A stretch of DNA of 45,000 bases from Campylobacter showae CSUNSWCD (lineage in GTDB: Bacteria > Campylobacterota > Campylobacteria > Campylobacterales > Campylobacteraceae). Position numbers and translations under genes: made by a program. The notes under the pieces were generated by a model that had not been told where the DNA came from, made no database searches, and worked only from the letters and a program-made list of their open reading frames with translations. Below, one piece after another: positions 15,564 through 23,818 of this stretch (positions are counted from its first letter, which is position 1; every line of letters begins with the position of its first letter). The DNA lies in NCBI RefSeq assembly GCF_000313615.1, contig NZ_AMZQ01000020.1, forward strand, positions 1 to 45,000. Reading direction: 5' to 3'.

Positions 15564-17622
15564 CGTTCGCATCGCACATCTAATAAAAAATCGCGTTAGG
15601 TTTATCTGCGAACGTATCGGCGAGAACTGCGACGAGAGCCATTTGGAGGCGCAAATTTCCGAATTTAAATACGTAAAAAGCGTCAGAGTAAATAAAAAAG
15701 CTAAAAGCATCGTGGTCGGCTTTGAGTCAAATTTAGACGAGATTAAAGATTTTATCGAGAATTTACAGATTAAAAATTTAAGCAAGCGTAAAGAAGAGCC
15801 GAGCAAGGCTGAAATTTATAAAGCTGCAGCCGCTTTAGCTCTCACCCCGCTGATTGGTAGCAATGGCGTAAAGGCTGCAGTTAGCCTCGTCGCCGCAGCT
15901 CCGCTACTAAAAGAAGGCGCAAGCGAAGCCGTAAACGAGGGCGTAACCTCAAAGGCTCTTGAAGCAGCGGCCGTCGGCGTGAGTCTAGCCAGGCGCGACT
16001 TTTTGGCGGCAAATAGCACAAATCTCATGCTAACTATCGGCGAATACATGGAAGAAAGCGCCGTACATCGCAGCGACGACCTCATCAAAGAGCTAGCCCG
16101 CCCAAACATCGAAGAGGTCTGGATCGAGATAAATGATCACGGCAAAAAATCTCTCAAAAAAATCCCGACCGCAGACGTAAAAATAGGCGACATCGTAGTA
16201 GTCGGCGCAGGCGAAAGCATCGGCATCGACGGCTATATCGTCGAAGGCACCGCGAGCGTAAATCAAGTCTCGATGACGGGCGAAGCAGAGCCGGTCAAAA
16301 AAGAGCGCGGCGACCGCGTGATGAGCGGAACGGTCGTCGAGGACGGACGCATAAAAATTTGGGCCGAGAGTATAGCGGCCGAGAGCGCAACAGCGAGGAT
16401 AAAATCCTACATCCAAAGCTCGCTAAACGAAAAATCGGCCGTCGGGTTAAAAGCCACGAGGCTAGCCGACAAGCTAGTGCCCGTGACGCTAAGCCTAGCC
16501 GGCGTTTCGTATCTGCTTAGCCGCGATATGACGCGCGTCGCTAGCGTCTTGCAGGCGGACTACTCCTGCGCGCTAAAGCTAGCCACACCCGTCGCCTTTA
16601 AATCAAGCATCTCAAAAGCAGGCCGCAACGGCGTGCTGATAAAGGGCGCTAAATCTATCGAAGCGCTAGCGAGCGCAGATACTTTCGTCTTTGATAAAAC
16701 GGGCACATTAACGCACGGCAGCTTAAGCGTCGTGAAAGTTCACTCGTTTAAAAAAGAATTTACCGAGGCTCAGCTCTTAAATTTGACCGCAAGCGCAGAG
16801 GAGCACTACTTTCACCCCGTAGCCGAGGCTATCGTAAAGGCCGCTAGAGAGATAGGCTTTCATCATATCCACCACGACGAGGTCGAGTTTATCGTCGCTC
16901 ACGGCGTGAAAACCTACGTAGGCGGCAAAGAGGTCGTGATCGGCTCGCGGCATTTTTTAGAGGACGACGAGCAAATTTCATTTAGCAAACACGAAGAAAT
17001 CATAAAAAGCGAAGTAGATAGCGGACTTACGCTACTATACATAGGCTACGACAAAGAGCTTTTAGGTATCATCGCCATGCGCGACACTATGCGAGAAAAC
17101 GCCGCGCAGACGCTGGCAAAACTGCGAAAACTAGGCGTAAAAGAGCTAATCATGCTAACGGGCGACGTGCAGTCTAAAGCTGATCAGGTAGCAAGCGAGC
17201 TAGGTATCGATAGAGTCTATGCAAACTGCCTACCTACCGATAAAGCAGGCATTATCGAGCAGCTAAAAGCCGAAGGTAAAAAAGTAGCCTTCGTCGGAGA
17301 CGGCATCAACGACGCGCCAAGCCTCACCAAGGCGCACGTAGGCATCAGCATGCAAAGAGGTGCAGACATCGCAAAAGCTACCGCCGACATCAGCCTACTA
17401 AAAGACGACATCGGCTCGGTCGCCGTCGCAAAAGACATCGCAAATAAAACGATGAGGCTGATAAATACGAATTTTAACGCTACCGTCGGCATAAACTCGC
17501 TCATCCTAGCAGGTGCTACGTTTGGACTCTTTAACCCTATCGCCACGGCCGTTTTACACAACGGCACGACGATCGGACTGCTGGCAAATTCGATGAAAGG
17601 CGTCAAGATAGGCGCGAAGTAA
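15547..17622 (+). CDS. P1B-type metal ATPase with Ser-Cys membrane motif (FezB-like, P1B-6)
   Basis: A 691-residue metal-transporting P-type ATPase. An HMA2-like N-terminal domain without CxxC (about 5-75) precedes the membrane and actuator regions (TGE at 244-246). The ion-site motif is YSCALKLATP with Ser340-Cys341, not the CPC of Cu/Zn pumps. The phosphorylation site is Asp383 in DKTGT, the His-Pro pair is 423-424 and the hinge is GDGIND (584-589). The start is TTG at 15547, chosen for the AAAGG seven bases upstream; no ATG is available nearby. The motif and gene context fit the P1B-6 iron pumps of ferrosomes, which would load ferrous iron into a membrane compartment. The ion is inferred. 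Confidence 0.85.
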   Translation: MTPKNNVRIAHLIKNRVRFICERIGENCDESHLEAQISEFKYVKSVRVNKKAKSIVVGFESNLDEIKDFIENLQIKNLSKRKEEPSKAEIYKAAAALALTPLIGSNGVKAAVSLVAAAPLLKEGASEAVNEGVTSKALEAAAVGVSLARRDFLAANSTNLMLTIGEYMEESAVHRSDDLIKELARPNIEEVWIEINDHGKKSLKKIPTADVKIGDIVVVGAGESIGIDGYIVEGTASVNQVSMTGEAEPVKKERGDRVMSGTVVEDGRIKIWAESIAAESATARIKSYIQSSLNEKSAVGLKATRLADKLVPVTLSLAGVSYLLSRDMTRVASVLQADYSCALKLATPVAFKSSISKAGRNGVLIKGAKSIEALASADTFVFDKTGTLTHGSLSVVKVHSFKKEFTEAQLLNLTASAEEHYFHPVAEAIVKAAREIGFHHIHHDEVEFIVAHGVKTYVGGKEVVIGSRHFLEDDEQISFSKHEEIIKSEVDSGLTLLYIGYDKELLGIIAMRDTMRENAAQTLAKLRKLGVKELIMLTGDVQSKADQVASELGIDRVYANCLPTDKAGIIEQLKAEGKKVAFVGDGINDAPSLTKAHVGISMQRGADIAKATADISLLKDDIGSVAVAKDIANKTMRLINTNFNATVGINSLILAGATFGLFNPIATAVLHNGTTIGLLANSMKGVKIGAK

Positions 17623-17639
17623 ATTTGAAGGAATGACGG

Positions 17640-19100
17640 TTGATAGATAAAATTTTAAAATTTATGAACGACGAGATGTCGCTAACCAACGACTTTTTAT
17701 ACGGCTATTTTTTGGTTATCGTGCTCGTTCTTACTGGTATTTATTTTAGCTATATCACTAGATTCGTGCAGTTTAGGATGTTTTTCGAGGCGTGCAAAGT
17801 GCTAGTCGAGAAAAAAGATAAATACAACAAGCACCACCTTACGCCCTTTCAAGCGCTTATGATCTCTACCGCCTCGCGCGTGGGCATCGGAAATATCGCC
17901 GGCATCTCCGCTGCTATCGTAGCCGGCGGTCCGGGCGCGCTATTTTGGATGTGTTTGATGGCGTTTTTGGGCGCGGCTTCGGCATTTGCCGAGAGTACGC
18001 TAGCTCAAATTTACAAAACCAAAGACGTATTCGGCTTTAAGGGCGGCCCGGCATACTACATCAAAAACGGTCTAGGCATTAAATGGCTAGCTACGCTTTT
18101 TGCAGTTATCCTCGTCATTACCTACGCTTACGGATTTAACGGCCTACAAAGCTACACCATGACCTCCGCCTTTCAAATTTACTACGACCAAAGCGCGGGC
18201 GCTACGAGCTTTAGCGATAGCGGCTTGCCGGTTGGTATCGGGCTCATCCTTACCGCATTTGCGGCGGTTATGTTTTTTAGCAAGAGCCATATTATCGGCA
18301 AGGTTAGCTCCTACATCGTGCCTTTTATGGCGCTTGCTTACATCCTGCTAGCCTTTATCGCGATCTGCTTAAATTTAGACAAGCTCCCGTCAGTATTTGA
18401 TATGATTATAAAAAGCGCCTTTGATTTTAAGGCGATATTTGGCGGATTTGCCGGTAGCGTGATCGTCTACGGTATCAAGCGCGGACTATTTTCAAACGAA
18501 GCGGGCATGGGTTCTGCGCCAAACGCGGCCGCTGCTGCTCATACTAGCCACCCGGTTAAACAAGGACTCGTGCAGGCGATGGCGGTTTTTATAGATATGA
18601 CGATCTGCGTGGCTTCTGGCATGATAGTGCTTTTCTCGCAGGCCTATATCACAAAGCAAACTGGCGCCAGCGGCGAGCTACTAACCGCGCTTCCTTTGGT
18701 GCAGGCTGCAATGCGCGAGTACTACGGCGAGATCGGCCTTCACTTTACGACGCTTGCGGTGGTGCTTTTTGCGATCACATCGCTGATCGGCAACTACTAC
18801 TACGCGCAGGCAAATATCAAATACCTCACCAAAAACCACAAAATCGCCATGGCATTTAAGGTTACGGCGGTCGCAATGATATTCGTCGGAGCGCAGATGA
18901 ACCTAACTATCGCCTGGAACATCGCCGATATCACGATGGCTGCGATGGCTACGATAAATATCGCGGCGATCTTTATGCTATCAAAAGTCATGATAAAAGC
19001 CCTAAAAGACTACGAATCGCAAAGAAAAGCTGGGCTAAATCCGGAATTTGACCCTGAGAGCATAGGTATCGCAAACACAACTTGCTGGAGAAAAAAATGA
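17640..19100 (+). CDS. Alanine/glycine:cation symporter (AGCS family)
   Basis: A 486-residue inner-membrane transporter with about 11 membrane helices. The family signature is ASRVGIGNIAGISAAIVAGG followed by PGALFWM, and GLFSNEAGMGSAPNAAAAAH is the second conserved block. It should import alanine or glycine with sodium. The start is a TTG at 17640 with GAAGGA eight bases upstream. The gene begins 17 bases after the ATPase stop, so it is read with the metal operon, although its link to iron storage is unclear. It overlaps the next gene by ATGA. Confidence 0.9.
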   Translation: MIDKILKFMNDEMSLTNDFLYGYFLVIVLVLTGIYFSYITRFVQFRMFFEACKVLVEKKDKYNKHHLTPFQALMISTASRVGIGNIAGISAAIVAGGPGALFWMCLMAFLGAASAFAESTLAQIYKTKDVFGFKGGPAYYIKNGLGIKWLATLFAVILVITYAYGFNGLQSYTMTSAFQIYYDQSAGATSFSDSGLPVGIGLILTAFAAVMFFSKSHIIGKVSSYIVPFMALAYILLAFIAICLNLDKLPSVFDMIIKSAFDFKAIFGGFAGSVIVYGIKRGLFSNEAGMGSAPNAAAAAHTSHPVKQGLVQAMAVFIDMTICVASGMIVLFSQAYITKQTGASGELLTALPLVQAAMREYYGEIGLHFTTLAVVLFAITSLIGNYYYAQANIKYLTKNHKIAMAFKVTAVAMIFVGAQMNLTIAWNIADITMAAMATINIAAIFMLSKVMIKALKDYESQRKAGLNPEFDPESIGIANTTCWRKK

Positions 19101-19381
19101 ACATAAACGGACAACTTTTAAATTTACAAACCCATAGAAAAGTCGCCAAAGTCGGCATGAGCGTCACCTTAGCTACCGTTTGCCTAACAGCACTCGGGCT
19201 TAAGGGTAGAAACAAAAGCCGCTGCGCGAAGCTACACACGATAGCAGGTATCGCATTTGTGGGATTTTCGCTCTACCACGCGGGACTTTACGAAAACGGC
19301 TTTTTTAGAAATATGATCGTAAACGCAAATAAGAAAAACGCCGAGGCAAAAAGGCTAGCAAGCGATGATCAAGATAAGTGA
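19097..19381 (+). CDS. Small membrane protein with conserved-looking histidines
   Basis: A 94-residue protein with two membrane helices. His13 precedes the first (about 19-34, VGMSVTLATVCLTALGL). The second (LHTIAGIAFVGFSLYHAGLY, about 47-66) has a histidine at each end. This spacing recalls small b-type haem-binding membrane modules, but no family is recognised. The ATG at 19097 was chosen because it overlaps the symporter stop (ATGA). The C-terminus is polar and overlaps the modD start by 17 bases. Confidence 0.65.
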   Translation: MNINGQLLNLQTHRKVAKVGMSVTLATVCLTALGLKGRNKSRCAKLHTIAGIAFVGFSLYHAGLYENGFFRNMIVNANKKNAEAKRLASDDQDK

Positions 19382-20207
19382 CGCCGAAATTTTAGCCTAC
19401 ATCGGCGAGGATCTGCCCTACTTTGATCTCACGACATCGCTTCAAGGCATCCGCAAAAATGCCGTTTTAACCATACTGCCGCGCGAGGACGTGACGGTTA
19501 GCTGCGTAGACGTAGCGGCCGATATCGCGCGTTTGCTTGGCTGCGAGGTTCAAATTTGCGTCCCAAACTCAGCCGTCGCGGCCGCAAAAAAGCCGATCGT
19601 AAAAATAAGCGGCAGTTACGACGACGTGCACAAAGCCTGGAAGCTAGCGCAAATTTGCCTAGAGTACGCCTGCCGGATCGCCACCTACGCAAGAGCGATG
19701 AACGAAGCCGCCAAAAGCGTAAATCCAAAATGCGAAATCCTAGCCACGCGCAAGAGCTTTCCGTTTGCTAAGAAATTTTGCCTAAAGGCCGTGCTTGAGG
19801 GCGGCTGCGGCGTGCATAGGCTAAATTTGAGCGATAGCGTGCTGTTTTTCAAAAATCATATAAAGGCCTACGACTCGTATGAGGAGTTTTTGGCCCAAAT
19901 TCCAACCTTCAAAGCAAAATCTCCCGAGCGCAAAATCGCCGTCGAATGCGAAAATTTAGATGATTGCGAAGCGCTTTTAAAGGCGGGCGCCGACGTCGTG
20001 CAGTGTGATAAATTTATACCAGCAGCCGTAAAGCGAGCGGTAGGCTTGCGAGATAAAATCGCCCCAAACGCAGCCCTAGTCGCAAGCGGCGGGATAAATC
20101 TAAAAAACGTCATAGAATTCGCTGTCACCGGCGCGGACGCACTCGTTACGTCTGCTATGTACACGCAAGGCATGGCCGACATCACGGCGGTTTTAGAGAT
20201 AGTATAA
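19365..20207 (+). CDS. modD: ModD, nicotinate phosphoribosyltransferase-like protein
   Basis: A 280-residue member of the quinolinate phosphoribosyltransferase (NadC) superfamily, of the ModD subfamily often annotated with molybdenum transport. An N-terminal alpha/beta domain (about 1-110) precedes a TIM-like barrel with ATRKSFPFAKKFCLKAVLEGG, GCGVHRLNLSD and the phosphate-binding ASGGINLKNV and GADALVTSAMY ends. The true reaction is not established for ModD proteins. No mod transporter genes are adjacent. It is the last gene before the terminator at 20211, so it closes the metal operon. Confidence 0.85.
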   Translation: MIKISDAEILAYIGEDLPYFDLTTSLQGIRKNAVLTILPREDVTVSCVDVAADIARLLGCEVQICVPNSAVAAAKKPIVKISGSYDDVHKAWKLAQICLEYACRIATYARAMNEAAKSVNPKCEILATRKSFPFAKKFCLKAVLEGGCGVHRLNLSDSVLFFKNHIKAYDSYEEFLAQIPTFKAKSPERKIAVECENLDDCEALLKAGADVVQCDKFIPAAVKRAVGLRDKIAPNAALVASGGINLKNVIEFAVTGADALVTSAMYTQGMADITAVLEIV

Positions 20208-20210
20208 TTT

Positions 20211-20250
20211 GCAAATTTGATGGACCGCTTGGCGAGCCAAATTTGCTTTT
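20211..20250 (+). terminator. Rho-independent terminator after modD
   Basis: A 9-bp perfect stem (GCAAATTTG at 20211-20219, CAAATTTGC at 20238-20246) is followed by TTTT. It starts 4 bases after the modD stop and marks the end of the nine-gene unit. Confidence 0.65.
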
Positions 20251-20625
20251 GCGTTTAGCGTATAGCTATATCAAACTCTCTTATTTCTATCATTTCTAAG
20301 TTGTCTCACTTTTGTAGCGCAGGCAAAATATTTCGTCAAACTCCAGCTCTAAATCGAGTAAAAATCAAGGCAACCAAACTACTGAGGCGTTATAATTCTG
20401 CCAGTTCAAAACCACATCTATTATCTCTAACATAATTTATATAGTTTTTTGCTATGCTAAAGATAAATGCGTGACTATAAGTATAAGTTTAGACAGGTTG
20501 AATGGCGTGTTGCGTATATTTAATACTTTAAAACCAAAACTTAAAAACGCTTACTACAAGTAAAGCGGCGATGTTTGCTCTCGCCGCTAGTTTTAAATTT
20601 TAGCCTAATTTGGCTTCAAATTTGA
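20251..20625. other. Intergenic region, possible small RNA on the plus strand
   Basis: About 375 bases without a coding frame. On the plus strand a consensus TATAAT at 20391-20396 and a hairpin (AGCGGCGA at 20564-20571 with TCGCCGCT at 20581-20588) followed by AGTTTTAAATTTT would bound a transcript of about 190 bases. The hairpin could instead end leftover modD transcription. Confidence 0.3.
20564..20600 (+). terminator. Candidate terminator hairpin between modD and the EamA gene
   Basis: An 8-bp perfect GC-rich stem (20564-20571 and 20581-20588), 9-base loop, followed on the plus strand by TAGTTTTAAATTTT. The minus-strand flank has no T run, so it does not look like the terminator of the opposing EamA gene. 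Confidence 0.5.
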
Positions 20626-21507
20626 CTACTTTGCCGCTACGCTTGCTCGCTCGTAGTGCGCTATGATTTTGTTATGGATTAGTAGCGAGATATAAATCAC
20701 CGCACCGCCAAGGCATAGTCTTAGTATGTCCGCGTCTTTATGCCAAAATACTAAATTTACTATGATAGCAGCAGGTATTAGAGCGTTATTCATGATGGCT
20801 AGAGTACCGCTATCTACCTCGCATGCGCCTTTGTTCCATAAAAAGTATCCTAGACCGCTAGCTCCGATACCAAGCCACAGCAGTACGGCGCCTTGCGTGA
20901 GGTCGAGGTTGATTTTTTCCGCATTTCCAAACATAGCAAAGGCTACGCCCGTAACCGCCGCGGCTCCGACGAAAAAGTAGCCAAAAACCCCTCTTTGCTC
21001 GTTAAAATCACGCTTTTCTAGCAAAAATTTATACGCGCTCTGTCCGACACCAAAGCACAAATTCGCCCCCTGTACGAGCAAAAATCCGTGCCAAAAGCCA
21101 CTATTTACGTTGCCGTACTTGATGATGAGCGCGCCCAAAACCGCCGTGCCGACGCTAAAAAGATACAGTAGCCTAAGCCTGCCTGCGAGCACGTCGTAAA
21201 CCACGCTCACGTAAAACGGCGTAAATATCGTAAAGAGCGCAACCTCGGCGACGCTAAGGTATGCAAACGAGTTGTAATAAAAGATATACATCGCGCCGAT
21301 CTGCACCGCGCCGATCGCGGCTACTTTGGCGTATAGAGCGAGGTTTTGCGCAGCAAAATCCTTAATCATAAATGGCAAAAACACGCCAAGCGCAAGCACG
21401 ACGCGCGAAAATGCGGCGAAATAGCTATCCACTCGCCCCGCCAAAAACTCGCCGATGAGGCTAAAGCTAAACGCCCAAAGCACCGTAACAAAGATCAATT
21501 TTTTCAC
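20626..21507 (-). CDS. EamA/DMT-family transporter
   Basis: A 293-residue inner-membrane protein with ten hydrophobic segments in two EamA repeats, as in drug/metabolite exporters of the carboxylate/amino-acid/amine type. The substrate is not visible. The longest frame starts 42 bases upstream, but I chose the GTG at 21507. It has GGAG in front and leaves the first membrane helix (KKLIFVTVLWAFSFSL) at the very N-terminus, as expected. Transcribed alone; no operon partner. Confidence 0.87.
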   Translation of the reverse strand: MKKLIFVTVLWAFSFSLIGEFLAGRVDSYFAAFSRVVLALGVFLPFMIKDFAAQNLALYAKVAAIGAVQIGAMYIFYYNSFAYLSVAEVALFTIFTPFYVSVVYDVLAGRLRLLYLFSVGTAVLGALIIKYGNVNSGFWHGFLLVQGANLCFGVGQSAYKFLLEKRDFNEQRGVFGYFFVGAAAVTGVAFAMFGNAEKINLDLTQGAVLLWLGIGASGLGYFLWNKGACEVDSGTLAIMNNALIPAAIIVNLVFWHKDADILRLCLGGAVIYISLLIHNKIIAHYERASVAAK

Positions 21508-21728
21508 GCATTCTCCATTTGAGTTAAATTTCGTCTGAAATAGTAGCAAAATAGGCTTAAATTTGACGGATTTTACGGCGGAGGCTTGAGAATTTTACGC
21601 GAAGCAGAGATTTGCAAATTTAAGATGATTTTGTATTTTTGCGTATTAAATTTACTTGCCGCTACAGCTTGCCTTCTTTTGCCAAATCTAAACTTAAAGG
21701 CATAGTCGCCAAACCGCACCACTAAAAT

Positions 21729-22382
21729 TTAGCTCAAAAATCCCCGCATCATATAGGCTCCTGCCGCACCCGCCTGCTTGATCTCGCTTAGATTTTCAAA
21801 ATTTATCCCGCCGATAGCGTATGTTTTTATGCTTAAATTTTCGCAAATTTCTCGTAAAAATTTAAGCCCCCTGCCTCGCTCTAGCGCGTGAGAGGGCGTA
21901 TCAAAAATATGCCCAGCCACGACGTAATAAGCGCCTAGCTCCTGCGCCGATAAAGCCTGCTGCAAAGAGTGCACCGAAACGCCGATTTTGAGTTTTTGCG
22001 TCAAATTTGACGCGAAAATGCCAGGGGCTTCGTCTTTATCCGAGCGTACGCCGTCAAATTTAACCAAATCTCTCAAATTTGTAGCCCTCTCGCCACTCGT
22101 AGAAGCAAATTTAGCAAAAGACAGATGTAGCTCGCTCACGCCAAGCCTGCTTGCAACGCTTGCGTGAGTATGTAAAATAAGCCGCGCGCCGGAATCGTAC
22201 TCAGCGATGATCTCAAGCGTTTTGCGGGCTAAATTTTCGTACTCACACTCAGGCAGATCGCTCTCCCGAAGTAAAATTTTATCCGCCTTGCCGCTTTGCG
22301 CTACTCGCCTAACGTCAGCGAAAAAATCCTCGCTCAAGCGGCGGTTCGTCACCCAAACGAGCTCAAATTTACCAAAATCCAT
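21729..22382 (-). CDS. thiE: Thiamine phosphate synthase (ThiE/TenI family)
   Basis: A 217-residue TIM-barrel protein of the ThiE/TenI family. ThiE joins the thiazole and pyrimidine moieties to give thiamine phosphate; the sister TenI aromatises the thiazole. Seen here are KILLRESDL, ILHTHASVASRLGVSELHLSF, VSVHSLQQA, YYVVAGHIFDT and the C-terminal AIGGINFENL. The position at the end of a thiS-thiG-thiH row supports a thiamin role. ThiE and TenI cannot be told apart with certainty from these motifs. It starts 62 bases after thiH. Confidence 0.8.
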   Translation of the reverse strand: MDFGKFELVWVTNRRLSEDFFADVRRVAQSGKADKILLRESDLPECEYENLARKTLEIIAEYDSGARLILHTHASVASRLGVSELHLSFAKFASTSGERATNLRDLVKFDGVRSDKDEAPGIFASNLTQKLKIGVSVHSLQQALSAQELGAYYVVAGHIFDTPSHALERGRGLKFLREICENLSIKTYAIGGINFENLSEIKQAGAAGAYMMRGFLS

Positions 22383-22444
22383 CGCCCTTTACCCCAAAAG
22401 CCAAATTTTACGCCCGCAAAATGCGCGACCGATAGCCAGCCGCC

Positions 22445-23596
22445 TCAAACGTAAATATGCTCGCTCATCACGGGCTGCAAATTTAGCCCACGCACGGCGA
22501 GCAGCATCTCCTCGACCGAGCGCACGTCGCTGATCTCAAACTGCTCGTCGCCCTTTTTGGCCTTATCCGAGTGCGTCCCCACACCCGTGCTAACGCCGGC
22601 CGAGATTTTGTTCGCAGCGACTGCGATGACGCCGTCACGAAAGCGCGCCGACTCGCGCGTAGAGATCGTGATGTTTGCATACGGTAAAAAAAGGCGGTAC
22701 GCGCAGATGACCTGAAATAACGCTCTCTCATCGACGTCTCGCGGACCGACGTGAGCCTTGTTTATCGCTGGGCGCAGACGTGGGCAAGATAGCGCGATCT
22801 CAGCGTGCGGGTACTTTTGCTGTATAAAATGCGCGTGCAGCGCGGTGGATAGCGCGTCTTTTCTAAAGTCATCAAGCCCCAAAAGCGCGGCAAATCCGAC
22901 GCTACGCATACCGCCCATGAGAGCGCGCTCCTGAGCGTGGAAGCGGTAGGCAAATGAGCGCTTGACACCGCCTAGGTGAAATCTAGCATACGCCGCCGGG
23001 TCGTAAGTCTCCTGAAAAACCACGACGTAGTCCGCGCCGCAACCGTGCAAAAACGCGTATTCGTCGGCATTTAGCGGATATATCTCGACGCCTACGTTGC
23101 TAAAAAACCTAGACGCTTCCTTGCAAACCTCTCCGATATAGCCCAGATCGCTTTTTTTCGCGCTTTCGCCGGTTAAGATCAGCACGTCTTTTAGCCCGCT
23201 TTTTGCGATATTTGCCAGCTCCGTCGCCGCCTCGTCCGCCTTTAGCCGCACGCGCGAGATCTTGTTTCGCGAGCTAAAACCGCAGTAGACGCAGTCGCTG
23301 TCGCAAAAATTTGAGATATAAAGTGGCGTAAAAAACTGTACCGAGTTGCCAAACTGCCTGCGCGTCCTATCTCGCGCCGCCTCCGCCATCTCGCCTAAAA
23401 ATGCGCCGGCAGCCGGGCTTAGAAGCGCTTTTAGTCCCTCTGTGCTTAGATCTTCCTCGTTTAGAGCGCGCCTAACGTCGCTAGCGTCAAATTTCGCGTA
23501 GTCGTAGTCTTCGCGCGCGGCTAGCACCCGCCGCATCAGCGTTTCATCTATGCGCTGCGCGCCGTCGGCATACTCCATCACGTCTAGATTTTTCAA
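22445..23596 (-). CDS. thiH: 2-iminoacetate synthase ThiH (radical SAM)
   Basis: Cleaves tyrosine to dehydroglycine (2-iminoacetate) and p-cresol for thiazole synthesis. The 383-residue length is typical. The radical-SAM cluster is CDSDCVYC (Cys98, Cys102, Cys105), followed by the SAM-binding LTGES (141-145) and the C-terminal biotin/thiamin-synthase-associated region. It uses tyrosine, so it is the anaerobic/microaerobic counterpart of glycine oxidase ThiO. It follows thiG after a 222-base gap that holds no thiF. Confidence 0.95.
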   Translation of the reverse strand: MKNLDVMEYADGAQRIDETLMRRVLAAREDYDYAKFDASDVRRALNEEDLSTEGLKALLSPAAGAFLGEMAEAARDRTRRQFGNSVQFFTPLYISNFCDSDCVYCGFSSRNKISRVRLKADEAATELANIAKSGLKDVLILTGESAKKSDLGYIGEVCKEASRFFSNVGVEIYPLNADEYAFLHGCGADYVVVFQETYDPAAYARFHLGGVKRSFAYRFHAQERALMGGMRSVGFAALLGLDDFRKDALSTALHAHFIQQKYPHAEIALSCPRLRPAINKAHVGPRDVDERALFQVICAYRLFLPYANITISTRESARFRDGVIAVAANKISAGVSTGVGTHSDKAKKGDEQFEISDVRSVEEMLLAVRGLNLQPVMSEHIYV

Positions 23597-23818
23597 ATAT
23601 TTCTCCGTTTTTTATCTAAATTTCGGGCGTTAAATTTGATCGTTTTTAAAGGCTAGGAGCCGTAAATTTTACGCGCCTAGACCCGCGCCTTTTCGGCGCT
23701 AAATTAAAACCGCGCGAAATCGTCAAATTTAAAATTCGCAGTATTTAACGAGGCAATTTTCATCCTCGCCCGCATCAAATTTGACGCCGTTTTCATGCTG
23801 TCAAATTTAAAGCCAAAT
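23597..23818. other. Gap between thiG and thiH
   Basis: AT-rich with many AAATTT hexamers. It contains two small hairpins: CTAGGAGC/GCGCCTAG near 23653-23680 and GCGCC/GGCGC near 23685-23699. No reading frame or gene remnant is convincing. A secondary promoter or processing site for thiH could lie here. Confidence 0.35.
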
